Shown here piece by piece: positions 8,446 through 18,214 of a stretch of DNA of 64,000 nucleotides. A model generated the notes under the pieces. The model made no database searches. It was not told the origin of the DNA and saw nothing but the letters and a program-made list of their open reading frames with translations. The stretch spans positions 496,001 through 560,000 of the forward strand of contig NZ_JAFMYV010000003.1 of assembly GCF_017353185.1 (NCBI RefSeq). The letters run 5' to 3'. The position numbers were made by a program, and so were the translations under genes. Within the stretch, counting starts at the first letter, position 1. Every line of letters begins with the position of its first letter. This DNA is from Fibrella rubiginis. Its GTDB lineage: Bacteria; Bacteroidota; Bacteroidia; Cytophagales; Spirosomataceae.

Positions 8446-11130
8446 TCACTTTTTCGGATACGGCTTATTGCCCCGCGCCCAGAACCACAGAATCTGGTTG
8501 GTTTTGGCATCTTCGCCCGTGTCAATGCCCTCTTCGGCCTGCTCCATCGACTCGCGGGCGTACTGTCTGGCCTTGCCGCGCAGGGCCGTCAGCGGCTTGT
8601 TCATTTCGTTGAGCGGCACCCGGTTCGGCAGAGCCGTGTAGGAGGCCAGATCAGGCTGGTCAGCGAAGCAATCGAACATGGGCTGGGCGGTGGCATCAAT
8701 CACGTTCATGGGCGGCAAACCCAAAATTTGTTCAATCGTCCGCAGCATCGACGTCTGGTTGTAGTTGGTCGTAACCGTGCGTTTCAGGCGTGAATACGGA
8801 CTGATCACAAAGCCCGTGGTTCGGTAGGCCGAGATATGATCCCACCCCGCCTGCGAGTCGTCTTCGGTGATAAAAATAACCGTATTGGCCCCAAACCGGC
8901 TTTTTTGAATTGCTTCCACCATGCGTCCGACAGCCAGATCGTTGTCGGCTACCATGGCGCGGGGCGTTGGAAACGCTGGACTCAGGCCCGACGTATGGTC
9001 GTTGGGCAATGACATCACCATCAGGTTGGGCCAGGTGTCGCCGGGTTTGGCAGCGGTCTCGTTTAGCTCGCGAATGAAGGCGTCGGCCCGCATTTGGTCG
9101 TTGATGATTTCGTCGTCGCAGCCGGGGAAGTTCGGGGCAAGAATGGGCCTTACCCGCGAGATTGTGGTGGTATTGGTATAGGAAAAAGGCTGTCCGGCTT
9201 CGCGCAACTGGTAGAGTTTTTGCCAGTTGTACTGCTTCTTGTCGAACTGGCAGGTGCAGGCTTCGCCATAGATGCGAACAGACTTGCCGTGGTCGAGGGC
9301 GTTGTTCCAGATCAAACCGTTTTTGTTGTAGACGAGGGCATCGTAAAGCACATGCGGATAGCTCCTGAACCACGCCCGCACGCTCTTTTCAGTGTAGTCC
9401 GTCACCATACCCGCGTCGACCCAGTGGTGGCCTTCGGCCGACGATTTTCCGGAGGCATAGTAGTTGTCGAGCAAGACAAACTCCCGCGCCAGCCGGTGCT
9501 GATTGGGCGTAGTGCTGTCGCCAAAAACGCAGAGTGAAGGCATGCCGCGACCTTCGGGCATGTCGCCCAGCACCTGGTCATACGTGCGATTTTCTTTGAT
9601 GATATAAACCACGTGCTTAAACACCGACGGTTCGCCGATGCGCTCCGGCACAGGTCGGGGCCGAACACCGGGACGAGGCAACCGCGCCGCCAGGGCCAGC
9701 CGGAATTGCATGCTCGATTGCCGAACGCGCTCGGTATAGATCGGCAATTGGGCGTTGGCTGGCAGGGGGATAACGGAAACCGTCGCCAGTTGTCGGTGAG
9801 CGGTATACGCATTCTGGCTGATACGCGGATTGCGCCCCTGACCACCCTGCTCAACGGGTGTTAGCGCACGGGCACCGTTACCTTCTATGTTGCAGACAAA
9901 CAGTTTGTTATCGAGCAAAGTCAGCCCGGCGGGGTAGGCCTGTGTCGGGATGTACCCCTGCACCCGGCTGGCTGTTTTGGGGGCGGTCAGCGATACTACG
10001 GCAACGGCATTGTCAAGGCCGTTCGATACGTAAAGCGTGGTGCCTGCAGAGTCCAACGCGAGGGCGTTGGGGGTGCTGCCCACATACTGCCTGGCCGAAT
10101 CGAACAGGCCCACGAAGATGGAATCTGTTACCTGCCGTGTCTGCGGATCAATGACAGAGATGTAATCGCTGTTGCCGTTGGCAACGTACACTGTTTTACC
10201 GTCGGTACTACTTAAAATGGCGTTTGGGTGCAGCCCGACCTTTATTTCTGCCTCCGCCCGGCCCGTAGCCTGATCAATGACCGACACCGTTCCGCGCGAC
10301 ATGGCCCCCGTTTTTGGGTCAATATAGGCCTGCCCCCAGGGAACGCCCGCCGTTTCGGCTTTGCTGGCCGAATTGGTCGAATCCACGACCGGTACCGGCC
10401 CTGCCCAGTTGGTCACGAACGCCCGGCCATTGGCCAGCGCTACGCCGTAGGGAGCCACGCCGACGGGGACAGTCCAGACGGTTTGCCGATCCGACAACCG
10501 CACTTTTACGAGTTGGTTGTTGCCGTTCAGCGCGATGTACAAAAATGCTTCGTCGCCTTCCCGCTGCACGGCTACGTCGTTGGGCAGTGCCAGGGGCGAA
10601 GGGGCCACGGGCGCAAACGGGATCACGTCTACTGCCTCAATTTTGCCCCCTGCCCAGGTTGCCACCACCACGCCCGACTTACCTTTTTCGCGTTCCGATG
10701 CGCCCCAGATCAGGTACGTTTTCTCCCGAAAAACCACCGCTTCGATGCCCGAAAACGTGCTCATCATGCTTCTCGTTGCCGCATGGTCGCGCAGGCTCCA
10801 CCGGTACGTAATCGTCTGCGTTACCCGGTCCAGCACGGCAAGGCCATACCGATCTTCAATCACGACCAGCTGTGTACCGGGAATAGCCGCTACATCAAGG
10901 GCGTGGTTTTCCAGTTTTGGGTCGCCAAACGAAAGGGCTTTTCCCGCCGCGTCGATGGTGCGGTTGTAGGGCATCAGTGCGGGTAGCGAATCGGCCAGGG
11001 TGCGGGTGTCGGCAACGACCCGGCGAACCGGCAAGGCCCGGCGATGCAGGGAACGCGTTTTTACCTGCGCCAGCGTGGCTAGCGAAGAGGCAAATAACAA
11101 GCTGACTAGTAGGGCTTTGTTGAGTAACAT
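8446..11130 (-). CDS. YVTN beta-propeller plus phosphoesterase, exported
   Basis: Two-domain exported protein of 894 residues. The start at 11130 gives MLLNKALLVSLLFASSLATLAQ, a clear signal peptide; the 23-residue longer form has no such feature. Roughly residues 40-480 form a YVTN-type beta-propeller (repeats such as VYVANGNSDYISVIDPQT and LYVSNGLDNAVAVVS). The C-terminal part is a phosphoesterase of the alkaline-phosphatase fold (IIKENRTYDQVLGDMPEG; ITEDDSQAGWDH). The natural substrate is unknown; phospholipase C-like or acid-phosphatase activity is known for the family. Confidence 0.88.
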   Translation of the reverse strand: MLLNKALLVSLLFASSLATLAQVKTRSLHRRALPVRRVVADTRTLADSLPALMPYNRTIDAAGKALSFGDPKLENHALDVAAIPGTQLVVIEDRYGLAVLDRVTQTITYRWSLRDHAATRSMMSTFSGIEAVVFREKTYLIWGASEREKGKSGVVVATWAGGKIEAVDVIPFAPVAPSPLALPNDVAVQREGDEAFLYIALNGNNQLVKVRLSDRQTVWTVPVGVAPYGVALANGRAFVTNWAGPVPVVDSTNSASKAETAGVPWGQAYIDPKTGAMSRGTVSVIDQATGRAEAEIKVGLHPNAILSSTDGKTVYVANGNSDYISVIDPQTRQVTDSIFVGLFDSARQYVGSTPNALALDSAGTTLYVSNGLDNAVAVVSLTAPKTASRVQGYIPTQAYPAGLTLLDNKLFVCNIEGNGARALTPVEQGGQGRNPRISQNAYTAHRQLATVSVIPLPANAQLPIYTERVRQSSMQFRLALAARLPRPGVRPRPVPERIGEPSVFKHVVYIIKENRTYDQVLGDMPEGRGMPSLCVFGDSTTPNQHRLAREFVLLDNYYASGKSSAEGHHWVDAGMVTDYTEKSVRAWFRSYPHVLYDALVYNKNGLIWNNALDHGKSVRIYGEACTCQFDKKQYNWQKLYQLREAGQPFSYTNTTTISRVRPILAPNFPGCDDEIINDQMRADAFIRELNETAAKPGDTWPNLMVMSLPNDHTSGLSPAFPTPRAMVADNDLAVGRMVEAIQKSRFGANTVIFITEDDSQAGWDHISAYRTTGFVISPYSRLKRTVTTNYNQTSMLRTIEQILGLPPMNVIDATAQPMFDCFADQPDLASYTALPNRVPLNEMNKPLTALRGKARQYARESMEQAEEGIDTGEDAKTNQILWFWARGNKPYPKK

Positions 11131-11226
11131 CAGGTAATGTGTTGTGTAGTGGCTAGGCGTCAGCAACCTACTGCGCAATAGCAACCAGCGTGAAGCCAAA
11201 CCGCGCGAAGTTAATAGCAGAACACA

Positions 11227-12912
11227 TCAGTATCCGGGGTTTTGCACCAGGTAGCCCGGCAGATTCGAGGCACCGTCGATGGCGGTTTGGGGGATGGGGA
11301 AGATGCGTTTCTGCTTGTCGGTGTTTGTCTTTTCGGTCCAGGTGCCCTCGTATTTACCAAACCGGATCATATCGGTGCGGCGGAGCATTTCCCAGTAGAA
11401 CTCGAACCCCCGTTCGCGGAAAAGCAGGTCGAGGTTCATGCTCGTGAGGGCGGGCGGGGGCGTAGTGACCGTGCGCGAAGCCCGGACCGTGTTCACATCG
11501 GCGAGGGCCGCGGCGGCATCGTTGCTTTTGCGGAGTTTGGCCTCAGCCCGCATCAGGTAGATATCGGCGAGGCGTACAATCACGATGTCGGCGTCGCCGA
11601 GGTTACGGCCGCTCACCGATTTTTTGCTAAACTCATACTTCTCCACCCGGTAGCCCGTGCTGTAGTCGCTGCCCGCCACGGTAAAGTCGATTTTCTCGGT
11701 GAAGTTTACCGGCAGCGTGGGTTTGTTGCGGGTGGTGTTGAAGAGCTTACCCACTTTATATTTCCCGTCCGGGCACTTCACAAACGCGCCATTGACCCGA
11801 ATAAGGCCGTACTGCTGCCCCCGCAAAATGCCCCGGTTGATATTAAACGCCGATTCGGCCACGCACGAGTCGCCAGGGTTGCTGTAGATACTCAGGTTCT
11901 GTTTGTAGAAGCGGGGATCAACCGTGGGATCTTTGCCCGCATATGCCGATACCCAACTCTGGTAGAAATCGGGCGTAATGGCCGGACCGTCGGTGCCGTT
12001 GGCCCCCACATAGGCCGGTATCGGAAACTGATCGCCCGACAGCGAAAAGTACGCCAGCCGGTTGTGCCCATTTAACTCCGCCCGCTGGTCTACCGCGAAA
12101 ATCAGTTCCGGGTTGGAATGATTGTCGGAATTGAAGATGGGAAAATAATCTTTCGACAACTGGTACTGCCCCGAATTGATGAGCTTGTCGCAGTATTCCA
12201 CCACCTTGTCCATGTCTTCGGGCTTATGCGTAAACGTATCAGCGTAGCGGTCACGGTACACGGCGTAGTTGAGGTGCAACCGGGCCAGCAGCCCCCACAA
12301 AGCTCCTTTCGAGAGTCGGCCCGGTCCCACCGTCGTGAGCAGGTCGGGTTCTACGGCCAGCATTTCAGCCTTGATGTAGTTGGCCGCTGCCTCGCCGCGC
12401 AGGATGTCAGATGTTGCCTGTGGATCGTCTTTCAGGAACGCAATCCCAAACAGGTCCAGCATCACCATGTTGTAGTACGCCCGCATGCCCCGCGCCTCGG
12501 CAATGTAAACTTTGCTGGCGGGGTCGTTGATCGTGGGCAGGGTGTTGATGGCCGTAATAGACCGCGAAATGCCCTGCAACAGCAGCAGCCACGTATTCCT
12601 GATATTGGGGTCGGTACTTGTGGAAGTATGCTGGTGCAGCGCCAGGTAGATGCCATTATCGCCCCAGTCAGTGCCGCCGCGGTAGGGCAGAATGGCCTCG
12701 TCGGTGGATATTTCCTGGAGGGCAAAATAGGTAGTGTGCTGGAAAATGTCCGGCAGCCGGGCGTATACCGGCGCAATGTTGCCATCGGCAGCCTGCTTAT
12801 CGGTCAACCCCGACACCGAGGCTTCGTCCAGCACTTTTTCGGCCAGATTCGTACAACCAGTAAAGAGTAGCAGGCCAACCCCAGTCAGCGCGCAGATGAG
12901 TTTCGTTTTCAT
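11227..12912 (-). CDS. SusD/RagB-family outer-membrane lipoprotein
   Basis: Surface-exposed substrate-binding lipoprotein of 561 residues, partner of the SusC-like transporter encoded just upstream in the operon (13006-16047). It begins with a lipoprotein signal (MKTKLICALTGVGLLLFTGC, lipid Cys20). The family pattern is seen in the TPR-rich middle and the C-terminal LADIYLMRAEAKLRKSNDAA and RRTDMIRFGKYE regions. There are no nearby glycan enzymes, so the substrate cannot be predicted. Confidence 0.93.
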   Translation of the reverse strand: MKTKLICALTGVGLLLFTGCTNLAEKVLDEASVSGLTDKQAADGNIAPVYARLPDIFQHTTYFALQEISTDEAILPYRGGTDWGDNGIYLALHQHTSTSTDPNIRNTWLLLLQGISRSITAINTLPTINDPASKVYIAEARGMRAYYNMVMLDLFGIAFLKDDPQATSDILRGEAAANYIKAEMLAVEPDLLTTVGPGRLSKGALWGLLARLHLNYAVYRDRYADTFTHKPEDMDKVVEYCDKLINSGQYQLSKDYFPIFNSDNHSNPELIFAVDQRAELNGHNRLAYFSLSGDQFPIPAYVGANGTDGPAITPDFYQSWVSAYAGKDPTVDPRFYKQNLSIYSNPGDSCVAESAFNINRGILRGQQYGLIRVNGAFVKCPDGKYKVGKLFNTTRNKPTLPVNFTEKIDFTVAGSDYSTGYRVEKYEFSKKSVSGRNLGDADIVIVRLADIYLMRAEAKLRKSNDAAAALADVNTVRASRTVTTPPPALTSMNLDLLFRERGFEFYWEMLRRTDMIRFGKYEGTWTEKTNTDKQKRIFPIPQTAIDGASNLPGYLVQNPGY

Positions 12913-12923
12913 GGTCTTGTGGG

Positions 12924-12998
12924 GGATGGAACGCGGATTTTTATGATCGTTATGATGAAATTAAGATCATAACGATCATAAAAATCCGCGTTCCATCC
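12924..12998. repeat. Perfect 33-bp inverted repeat between susC and susD
   Basis: Bases 12924-12956 and 12966-12998 are exact complements with a 9-base loop. The hairpin occupies nearly all of the gap between the susC stop (13006) and the susD start (12912), both on the minus strand. It may lower or buffer downstream susD expression or protect the 3' end of susC mRNA. It is AT-rich in the inner stem (ATGATCGTTATGAT). Confidence 0.75.
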
Positions 12999-13005
12999 TT
13001 CCCCA

Positions 13006-16000
13006 TTAAAATGTCAGATTCAACCCAAACACAAACGTGCGGGCTTTGGGATAGCTCAGATAATCAATGCCATACGACGAAATGCCGTTGATCGTGCGGT
13101 CCGTGTTTACCTCCGGGTCGTAGCCGTTGTAGTTCGTAATCACGAACAGATTCTGGCCCGTAGCCGACAACCGGATACCCGTAATGCCTTTGTTGATGCC
13201 AATACGCTTGGGGTTGAGCGTATAGCCCAGGGCGGCGTTGTTCAACCGGAAAAAGCCACCGTCTTTCAGAAAGCGCGTCGACACCGGGGCCGAGTTGTTG
13301 ATCGACTCGTTGGCGAACTGAATGGCCTCCGGCGTGGTATTAATGCCTTTCGACAGCCTCAGCTTGTAGAAGTTGGCGTTGGCCGTGTTGTCATAGAGCT
13401 TATTGCCCGACACTCCGTTGAAGTTCACCGCCAGGTCGAAGCCCCTGTAAGCCAGTGTACCGTTGATGTTGAACTGCTTCGTGGGCAGGGCGCTCCCCGC
13501 CGAAATCCGGTCTTTGTCGGTCACGATGCCGTCGCCATCGGCGTCGCGGTAGGTGCTGATGCCCTTGTCGTCGAAACCGGTGAAGTCTTTAAGGAAAAAC
13601 GTGCCGATGGGCTGGCCGTTTACATACCCGTTTATGGTAGCCGAGGTAAGCCCCGATCCCGTAGCCGACCCCGACGTGATAACCGAATAGGGCGAGTTGC
13701 GGACCTCGTTGTTGATGAACGTGATGTTGCCGCCGATGCTAAACCGCAGCCCCTGCCCACTGGTATAGCGGTAGTTCAAATCGACTTCTACGCCCTGATT
13801 GGTAATGGTCATGTTGGGCACGTTGGTCCAGTACGTAGACGCAGGCTGCACAGGGTCGGCGGGGATCACTTCCAGCAGAATCTTGCTCGACACCTTACGG
13901 AAATAATCGACCGAGCCGTACAGGGCGCCGTTGAAAAAGCCGAAATCAAGCCCCGCGTCGGCCTGACCGGACACTTCCCACTGAATATCGGGGTTGGCCA
14001 GGCGCGTGTAGGACGTACCCGCCGGGTAGCTCGTGGTGCCGTCTAGTGGGTAGCTCGTGGTAGGGCCAACCTGCGACGTAAACAGGGCCTGTGTGATCTT
14101 GGATGGGATTTCCTGGTTGCCCGTGAGACCATAACCCGCCCGCAGTTTCAGGTCAGAGAACAAACTGCCCTGCATAAACGGCTCTTCAGACAGCCGCCAG
14201 CCGACCGATAAGGAAGGAAATACGCCGTATTTATTGTTCGCGCCAAACTTGCTCGACCCGTCGGCGCGAACCGTGGCCGTCAGCAGGTAGCGGTCTTTGT
14301 ACTGGTAGTTGACCCGCCCGAAAAACGACTGCAATTCATTCTGAATAGCGTAGCCACCAGGCCGGTTGTTGGCCAGCGACAGATCCTGCCCCAGGCCGGG
14401 GTTGTAAATCGGTTCGATGGGCGAGATGGGGAATTTGTTCACGCTCCAGCTACGGCCCTGGATGTAGAAATTCTGGTACGAATGCCCCAGCAGCGCCGTC
14501 AGGTTGTGGCTGCCAAACCCTTTTGTGTAGGTGAAATAGTTCTCGATCAGCAGGTTGCGATTGGTGAGGTAGATGCTCTCCAGTCGGCCATCCTGCTGCG
14601 GCACCGCGTTGGCCAGCGACTGCAGATCGCGCACCGAGTTCGAATTGTCTACACCCAGATTGAGCTTATAGACCAGGTCTTTGGTGAGCTTATACGACGG
14701 CGACAGGTTGGCCACAACCCGGTTTATGGTGGTCAAATCTTTCTGCAAGGCCAACGTAATCAGCGGGTTGGTGCCGCCCTGATATTTGTAAGGTGCACCG
14801 GTGGCGTCGTAGGCCGGATACGTCGGGTTGGCCGAGATGGCCCCGCCAATGAGGCTCTCGATGGGTGGACGTTCGTTGAGGGTATACGAAGCCGTCAGGT
14901 TTACGTCGAGGCTAAGGCGGTCGTCCAGAAATTTCTGGGTGGCATTGATCCGGCCTGTGTAGCGATTGAGTTTGCTATTTTTCAGGATGCCTTCCTGATT
15001 CTGCACCCCAAACGAGGCGTAGTAGGTGAGCTTATCGGCCCCGCCGCTAAACGCCAGGTTATAATTCTGGGTAATGGCCTGCCGACTGATTTCCTTCTGC
15101 CAGTCGGTGTTGCCTTTCTGGTCGTCGAGCACCCCACCCACGGCCACTACCTGCCTGCGGTATTCGTCGGCCGAAAACACGGCCAGGGGGCGCGTTAGGT
15201 TCGAGATACCCACGTTGGCCGAGAGGTTGATGCTCGATGCCCCCGCCTTGCCTTTTTTGGTCGTAATCAGGACCACCCCGTTGGCACCTCGTGCACCGTA
15301 AATGGCGGTAGCAGAGGCATCTTTCAGCACGTCGATGGCCTCGATATCCTGCGGGTTGAGGAAGTTCAGCGGGTTGGTGGCCCCACCCGTGCTGGAGTTG
15401 TCGAGCGGAATACCATCGAGCACAAACAGGGGTGTGCTGCCTGTGCGCACCCCACCCGGCCCGCGGATGGTGATGCTCTGGGCGCTGCCCGGCTCACCAC
15501 TCGCCGACGTCACGTTGACGCCTGCCACCTTGCCCTGCAAGAGTTGCTCCGGGGAGTTGATAATGCCGCGGTTGAAGTCGGTGCTCTTGATCGATTTCAC
15601 TGAGCCGGTCATGTCGCGCTGGGTAGCGGTGCCATAGCCAACCACTACCACCTGCGTCAGCTCTGCCGCCGAGGGCTTCAGCGACACATTGATAGTCGTT
15701 TGCGCACCCACTACAATTTCCTGCTGCACAAACCCAATGAAGCCAATCACGAGCGTAGCCGGTTTGTCGTCGGGAATAACGAGGCGGAAATCGCCGTTGG
15801 CGTCGGTGGTGGTGCCCTTGCTGGAGCCTTTCAGCAGCACGGTGCAGCCCGCAAGAGCCTCGTTGGTGGTGGCGTCGGTGACACGGCCGCTAACGGTGCG
15901 ATCAATGACCACAGGTAATACATGCGGGAAGTCTGCCGGATACGGTTTCCCAAAAACGGGTGAGCCCGCAATGGCCAGGCAGCCAACTAGTGTGCACCAG

Positions 16001-16047
16001 ATGGACAAGGCCAGCCGCGGTGCGCTGAACAGATAGAGATGCTTCAT
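13006..16047 (-). CDS. SusC/RagA-family TonB-linked outer-membrane transporter
   Basis: TonB-dependent importer of 1013 residues forming a complex with the SusD-like lipoprotein encoded next. After a signal peptide there is a carboxypeptidase-like regulatory domain (VSGRVTDATTNEALAG) and a TonB-box/plug region (VVVVGYGTATQRDMTGSV; LFVLDGIPLDNSS). A barrel follows, ending in FGLNLTF with a C-terminal Phe. Its length is normal. A 414-base divergent region lies upstream. The substrate is unknown. Confidence 0.95.
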   Translation of the reverse strand: MKHLYLFSAPRLALSIWCTLVGCLAIAGSPVFGKPYPADFPHVLPVVIDRTVSGRVTDATTNEALAGCTVLLKGSSKGTTTDANGDFRLVIPDDKPATLVIGFIGFVQQEIVVGAQTTINVSLKPSAAELTQVVVVGYGTATQRDMTGSVKSIKSTDFNRGIINSPEQLLQGKVAGVNVTSASGEPGSAQSITIRGPGGVRTGSTPLFVLDGIPLDNSSTGGATNPLNFLNPQDIEAIDVLKDASATAIYGARGANGVVLITTKKGKAGASSINLSANVGISNLTRPLAVFSADEYRRQVVAVGGVLDDQKGNTDWQKEISRQAITQNYNLAFSGGADKLTYYASFGVQNQEGILKNSKLNRYTGRINATQKFLDDRLSLDVNLTASYTLNERPPIESLIGGAISANPTYPAYDATGAPYKYQGGTNPLITLALQKDLTTINRVVANLSPSYKLTKDLVYKLNLGVDNSNSVRDLQSLANAVPQQDGRLESIYLTNRNLLIENYFTYTKGFGSHNLTALLGHSYQNFYIQGRSWSVNKFPISPIEPIYNPGLGQDLSLANNRPGGYAIQNELQSFFGRVNYQYKDRYLLTATVRADGSSKFGANNKYGVFPSLSVGWRLSEEPFMQGSLFSDLKLRAGYGLTGNQEIPSKITQALFTSQVGPTTSYPLDGTTSYPAGTSYTRLANPDIQWEVSGQADAGLDFGFFNGALYGSVDYFRKVSSKILLEVIPADPVQPASTYWTNVPNMTITNQGVEVDLNYRYTSGQGLRFSIGGNITFINNEVRNSPYSVITSGSATGSGLTSATINGYVNGQPIGTFFLKDFTGFDDKGISTYRDADGDGIVTDKDRISAGSALPTKQFNINGTLAYRGFDLAVNFNGVSGNKLYDNTANANFYKLRLSKGINTTPEAIQFANESINNSAPVSTRFLKDGGFFRLNNAALGYTLNPKRIGINKGITGIRLSATGQNLFVITNYNGYDPEVNTDRTINGISSYGIDYLSYPKARTFVFGLNLTF

Positions 16048-16461
16048 AACCGGGTGTTGATTAATGGGGCAAAGGTCTAACTACATACCACCCGACAAAC
16101 GATCGGCGCAGTATTTAAAAGAATGGTAACAAAGGGGTTGTAATGCGGACTCTGAACGGTTCCACAGAAACAGCTAACGTCTTGAGGCCCAATGCGCAAA
16201 GTGTGGGTACCCCGAAAAATACTATTGTTTTCCGCTAGAAGTAAGTGACAGTGTTACGCCAGCGTGAAGACTTGTATATACCATTGCCTACCTAAAGGTG
16301 AGTTTGTGCTTATAGTGGTGCAACCGGACCGCGAAATAGTTATATAAAAAAAACCCGGCTTTTTGCTCGATAAAAAAATCCAAACGTCTGCCAGAAGCGT
16401 ATACCCTCTGCTTCGTCCGAACAAACGGACGGGGCTAACCTGCAAACTAGTTCCTACGATT
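16048..16461. other. 414-base divergent intergenic region
   Basis: This stretch separates the minus-strand susC start from the plus-strand ferritin-like gene. It must hold promoters for both, but I found no complete TTTG...TAnnTTTG pair on either strand. There is a near-match TATTGTTTTCC around 16223 and an A-run preceding CCCGGC around 16345. No small gene, RNA or long repeat was recognised. An in-frame upstream extension of the ferritin-like gene from 16363 lacks a signal sequence and was not accepted. Confidence 0.5.
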
Positions 16462-17202
16462 ATGGAAAAACTTAACTTAGTATCTGAGTCACCAAGCCGG
16501 GCAGATGGGCTTGGCCGTCGGTCGTTCCTGCGTTACGCGGGCGGTGTGGCCGTGATTGGGAGTGTGCTGGCATCCTGCTCAGCACCCGACGAGGTAGTGT
16601 CGAAGACACCCACCAACGACCTGTCGAAATACGCTGGTGCCCGGATAAGCAACGGCATCACGGTTAATCTGGGTTCGGGCGAACTGGGTATTTTGAACTA
16701 CGCCTATGCCCTGGAGCAGCTCGAAGCAGCCTATTACGAGATGGTCCTGAAAAACCCGTATTCGGGGATGACGGCCTACGAGCGCCAATTGTTCAACGAC
16801 CTGCGCGCGCATGAGCAAATTCACCGCGACTTTTTCAAAGCAGCCCTGGGTTCTGCAGCTATTCCGGGCCTGACGCCCGATTTCAGCGGCATCAACTTCA
16901 ACCAGCGTTCGGTGGTAATTGACGTGGCTCGTCAATTCGAAGACACGGGTGTTTCGGCCTATAACGGTGCCGGCAAGTTTCTGCAAACGGAGGCGTATCT
17001 GATCACGGCGGGCAAAATTGTGTCGGTAGAGGCGCGTCACGCATCGGTACTGAGCGAACTGCAATTCCCCAACGGCAATGCCTTTGCGGGTGATACCCCA
17101 ATTGATGGCAATGGCCTTGAGCGTTCGCTGAACCCAGGTGCCGTGCTGGCTAAAGTGGCTCCATTTATCCAGGAAACCATCACATCGGGCTTAATGGCCT
17201 AA
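16462..17202 (+). CDS. Ferritin-like domain protein, exported (lipoprotein/Tat-like signal)
   Basis: Protein of 246 residues with a ferritin-like four-helix domain of the PF13668 type. The start at 16462 gives a twin-arginine-like signal (GRRSFLRYAGG) followed by a lipobox-like VLASC. Helices carry Glu/His residues in typical spacing: LEQLEAAYYE, RAHEQIHRDFF, FEDTGVSAYNGA, and VEARHAS. These could bind a di-metal centre, but no function is established for this family. It is the first of two adjacent related genes. Confidence 0.85.
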   Translation: MEKLNLVSESPSRADGLGRRSFLRYAGGVAVIGSVLASCSAPDEVVSKTPTNDLSKYAGARISNGITVNLGSGELGILNYAYALEQLEAAYYEMVLKNPYSGMTAYERQLFNDLRAHEQIHRDFFKAALGSAAIPGLTPDFSGINFNQRSVVIDVARQFEDTGVSAYNGAGKFLQTEAYLITAGKIVSVEARHASVLSELQFPNGNAFAGDTPIDGNGLERSLNPGAVLAKVAPFIQETITSGLMA

Positions 17203-17230
17203 TTGCTCAACCTTTAAAAGAAACATTCAG

Positions 17231-18022
17231 ATGAATCTGCAAAATATCCTTAACGACCTCGAATCTGTCGACGGCGAAATCACAGACCGCCTGGCCCATG
17301 TGTCGCGCCGGGGTTTGTTTAGTTCATTAACCCGCAAAGCTGTTGCAGCGGCGGCTCCTATGGTGATGGCTTCGGCCCTAACCAGTGCCTACGGCCAAGG
17401 ATCAGGTCTGCCCGGCAACGTAGTCGACGTGCTGAATTTTGCCCTGTTGCTGGAATATGCCGAATCGGATTTCTACAACCGGGGTGCTGCCAGTTCATCA
17501 CTGATGGTACCGATGGAATACCGCGAAATGTTTGCCCAAATTCGTAAGCATGAAAATGCACACGTGCGGCTGCTGAAATCGGTATTGGGTAGCCAGGCCA
17601 TTGCCATGCCTAGGTTCGACTTCACGGCGGGCGGGGCGTTCCCAGATGTATTCTCGAATTTCCAGACCTACGCGGCTGTGTCACAGGCGTTTGAAGACAC
17701 GGGTGTTCGCGCCTACAAAGGTCAGGCTGGTAATTTGCGCAATGCCCCCGCTATTTTGGAGGCGGCACTGAATATCCACTCGGTTGAAGCTCGCCACGCT
17801 GCCCGTATCCGGATGGTGCGCGGCAACAAGGGCTGGATCAACGACAACCAGGCTACGGGTCTGCCACAGCCTATTTATGATGGTGAAAACACCACGCACC
17901 AATTGGGTATTGAGATCATTGGTCTGACGGGTAAATCACGCGCTGAAGTAACCGAAGCGTTTGATGAGCCGCTGTCAAAAGATCAGGTGCTGGCTATTGC
18001 CGGCGCATTCCTGGCGAAGTAA
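17231..18022 (+). CDS. Ferritin-like domain protein, second paralogue, Tat-like signal
   Basis: Protein of 263 residues, related to the preceding gene and 28 bases downstream of it, so probably co-transcribed. The N-terminus has an RRGLF motif with an Ala-rich hydrophobic segment ending in AYG, suggesting Tat export. The ferritin-like helices keep LLLEYAESDFYNRG, RKHENAHVRLL, FEDTGVRAYKGQAG and VEARHAAR. Motif conservation between the two proteins (EDTGV-AY, VEARHA) supports gene duplication and perhaps a mixed complex. The substrate or metal is unknown. Confidence 0.85.
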   Translation: MNLQNILNDLESVDGEITDRLAHVSRRGLFSSLTRKAVAAAAPMVMASALTSAYGQGSGLPGNVVDVLNFALLLEYAESDFYNRGAASSSLMVPMEYREMFAQIRKHENAHVRLLKSVLGSQAIAMPRFDFTAGGAFPDVFSNFQTYAAVSQAFEDTGVRAYKGQAGNLRNAPAILEAALNIHSVEARHAARIRMVRGNKGWINDNQATGLPQPIYDGENTTHQLGIEIIGLTGKSRAEVTEAFDEPLSKDQVLAIAGAFLAK

Positions 18023-18047
18023 TGCTGGGTTGATTGCCGATACCCGG

Positions 18048-18168
18048 AATCAGAAGAGAGCAGGGGGGTGAAGCAATGAGCAGGGGTGGTTGATGATTAG
18101 CGGTCTATATTGCTATCCATCTGCTGTTTCTCACTCGTTGTTTCATTCCCCTGCTCTTTCTTCGTATC
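18048..18168. repeat. Imperfect inverted repeat with GAGCAGGGG-style arms
   Basis: The left arm around 18048-18078 (AGAAGAGAGCAGGGG...) pairs imperfectly with 18142-18168 (...CCCCTGCTCTTTCTTC). The loop is about 63 bases. It lies between the ferritin-like gene and the glycosyltransferase on the same strand and could end the upstream transcript. Confidence 0.5.
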
Positions 18169-18214
18169 TAGGCATTATACGCTAGCTACTCAACACCATA
18201 CACTCACCTCTCCC

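Noticed and set aside
14482..15198. Plus-strand frame of 238 codons within the minus-strand susC
   Set aside because: It is antisense to conserved plug and barrel regions, with no independent start context or recognisable motifs.
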